Shown: piece by piece, positions 6,185 through 6,938 of the stretch
Layout: each line of letters begins with the position of its first letter
How positions within the stretch are numbered: position 1 is the stretch's first letter
From: CAYVSF01 sp046482855
Lineage (GTDB): Bacteria > Bacteroidota > Bacteroidia > Bacteroidales > UBA12077
Length of the DNA stretch: 6,938 nt
NCBI GenBank assembly: GCA_046482855.1
Contig: JAWOEH010000142.1
Span: 1 to 6,938, forward strand
Reading direction: 5' to 3'
Notes under the pieces: generated by a model
The model's input: the letters and a program-made list of their open reading frames with translations, nothing else
What the model was told of the DNA's origin: nothing
The model's database searches: none
Made by a program: the position numbers and the translations under genes

Positions 6185-6292
6185 GGCCGATAATCCGCCC
6201 TTCAACGGAAGCGCCAGAGTAAAGCGCATGCAGCCGGGCTGATCTTGCCGAAAGAAGCAACTATCCATCAGCGGCAAAATGAAAAAGTCGGC
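6185..6292. repeat. GC-rich foldable element downstream of the YkgJ-type gene
   Basis: Several nested inverted repeats sit in about 108 bp: an outer GCCGA/TCGGC pair (6186-6190 with 6288-6292), TCCG/CGGA (6194-6197 with 6206-6209), CAGCC-G-GGCTG (6231-6241), and TTGCCG/CGGCAA (6245-6250 with 6272-6277). The outer pair closes the whole unit. It ends 6 bp from the stop codon of the YkgJ-type gene. The composition is clearly richer in GC than the flanks. From memory the wording resembles a dispersed intergenic repeat of Bacteroidota genomes, but I cannot verify that. There is no adjoining U tract, so a simple terminator is unlikely. Confidence 0.5.
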
Positions 6293-6298
6293 GATTTT

Positions 6299-6808
6299 TT
6301 AATAAAACGAGATCCCAAAAGTATTTGATACCAACGTATTAAATTCATCTAGATCGGATAATATCTCCTCCTGTTTTTGTGATAAAGAGGATTCATACTT
6401 CTTATCATTCCGCCACAACTTATTCAACTCCATCACTTTAAAGTAGAATGACTGAGATTTTAGCTTGAAGGGTAATGTCGACAGCTGTTTTTCAATGACC
6501 TTCTTTTTTTGTGTAACGACATTGAGCAGTTCAACAGCCGAATCGAAACCCAATTCTTTACTTTCGACCAATTTCAACATTTCACACTTAAACCTATCGC
6601 AATTTCTGGGTCTTTGCGCATAAATGGTGCAGCCATCACATCCTAAATTTGCACAGGGTTGTAAAAAGAATCCTGTGCCATCCACCTCTTCAATCTGCTT
6701 CACCTCTCTCAATACCGACAACTCATCACTATCGAGCTGTACAAAACCAATCAAGGTACCGTCGCAACACAAACCACACGACACACAAATATTCTCTGAC
6801 TCCCTCAT
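6299..6808 (-). CDS. YkgJ-type cysteine-cluster protein (CxxCxxCC)
   Basis: A 169-residue soluble protein of the YkgJ/UPF0153 cysteine-cluster family, thought to bind zinc or an iron-sulphur cluster; its biochemical role is not established. The N-terminal signature CVSCGLCC covers residues 8-15. The second half of the cluster follows: Cys52, Cys57, Cys60, Cys70 and Cys75, within the family pattern CTIYAQRPRNCDRFKC (60-75). Residues about 76-165 are a charged, mostly helical tail without membrane segments. The ATG at 6808-6806 is right because the cysteine motif begins seven residues later, as is usual. Members are often labelled Fe-S oxidoreductase, but that label is weakly supported. The gene stands alone: 130 bp of non-coding DNA separates it from the right edge and about 620 bp from the next gene. 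Length is normal for short family members. Confidence 0.88.
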   Translation of the reverse strand: MRESENICVSCGLCCDGTLIGFVQLDSDELSVLREVKQIEEVDGTGFFLQPCANLGCDGCTIYAQRPRNCDRFKCEMLKLVESKELGFDSAVELLNVVTQKKKVIEKQLSTLPFKLKSQSFYFKVMELNKLWRNDKKYESSLSQKQEEILSDLDEFNTLVSNTFGISFY

Positions 6809-6938
6809 GATTGCTAAAATTTAAAGCGTAACCTGACTCATTAAAAAACAGTCCCGGCTTTTTGCGTGGTGCGGGTTATGGTAATGCCTGCATGGGACAA
6901 AAAGCTGGAAATTTGCACGTGCAAGGTACAACAATAAT
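6809..6938. promoter_or_regulatory. Upstream region of the YkgJ-type gene with crossing inverted repeats
   Basis: GTCCC (6851-6855) pairs with GGGAC (6894-6898), while GCTTTTTG (6857-6864) pairs perfectly with CAAAAAGC (6898-6905). The two pairings cross rather than nest. GCGGG (6871-6875) can also pair with CCTGC (6887-6891) using one G-U. A perfect 12-bp palindrome TTGCACGTGCAA lies at 6913-6924. No convincing TTTG/TAnnTTTG promoter pair is visible for the YkgJ gene. This could be its regulatory region or the start of something beyond the right edge. Confidence 0.35.

Larger units (their letters stand above)
5680..6298. other. Long intergenic region upstream of the exported TIM-barrel gene
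   Basis: These 619 bp contain no gene I can support. The half near the TIM-barrel gene holds a hairpin (5739-5754), repeated ATGGTT/AACCAT sites up to 5940, and the inverted repeat TTCGTATG/CATACGAA (5889-5896 and 5938-5945). The half near the YkgJ gene holds the folded GC-rich element at 6185-6292. A minus-strand TATTTTTG (6081-6074) matches the -7 consensus, but its TTTG partner is only 15 bp upstream, so I do not call it a promoter. A plus-strand frame open at 5929-6039 encodes 37 codons with no proper start and no recognisable identity. Confidence 0.5.

Noticed and set aside
6185..6292. Integron attC-like site or intrinsic terminator
   Set aside because: The conserved 7-bp core pair of attC sites is absent, and no U tract follows any of its stems.

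Overview
The window reads as a piece of a Bacteroidota (Bacteroidetes) chromosome. The main evidence is the long secreted enzyme, which ends in a type IX secretion system (T9SS) C-terminal sorting domain, a device known only from this phylum. A TAnnTTTG-type -7 promoter element in front of the pseudouridine synthase agrees with this. Base composition is uneven. Hand-counted 60-bp samples give about 53-57% GC in the two leftmost genes and about 38-48% in the genes to the right.

All recognisable genes lie on the minus strand. From left to right they are: the first 51 codons of an exported nucleoside-hydrolase-like protein (runs off the left edge, start at 155); an RluA-type rRNA/tRNA pseudouridine synthase (387-1253); a roughly 740-bp gene-free stretch (1254-1992) with the synthase promoter and several unrelated repeats and hairpins; an acidic 225-residue cytoplasmic protein I do not recognise (1993-2670); a doubtful small membrane or secreted ORF (2691-2915); a large T9SS-exported TIM-barrel protein resembling clan-A glycoside hydrolases (3121-5679); a 620-bp non-coding stretch holding a cluster of ATGGTT/AACCAT sites and a folded GC-rich element; and a YkgJ-type cysteine-cluster protein (6299-6808).

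Nothing suggests one operon or a shared pathway. The genes are separated by 20 to 740 bp and mix housekeeping RNA modification with extracellular carbohydrate processing. The two points most worth attention are the 852-residue exported TIM-barrel protein, whose motif set looks like an uncharacterised enzyme family with Arg-Glu in place of the usual Asn-Glu, and the density of repeat-like, foldable elements between genes. I found no CRISPR array, tRNA, rRNA, intact insertion sequence or defence system.
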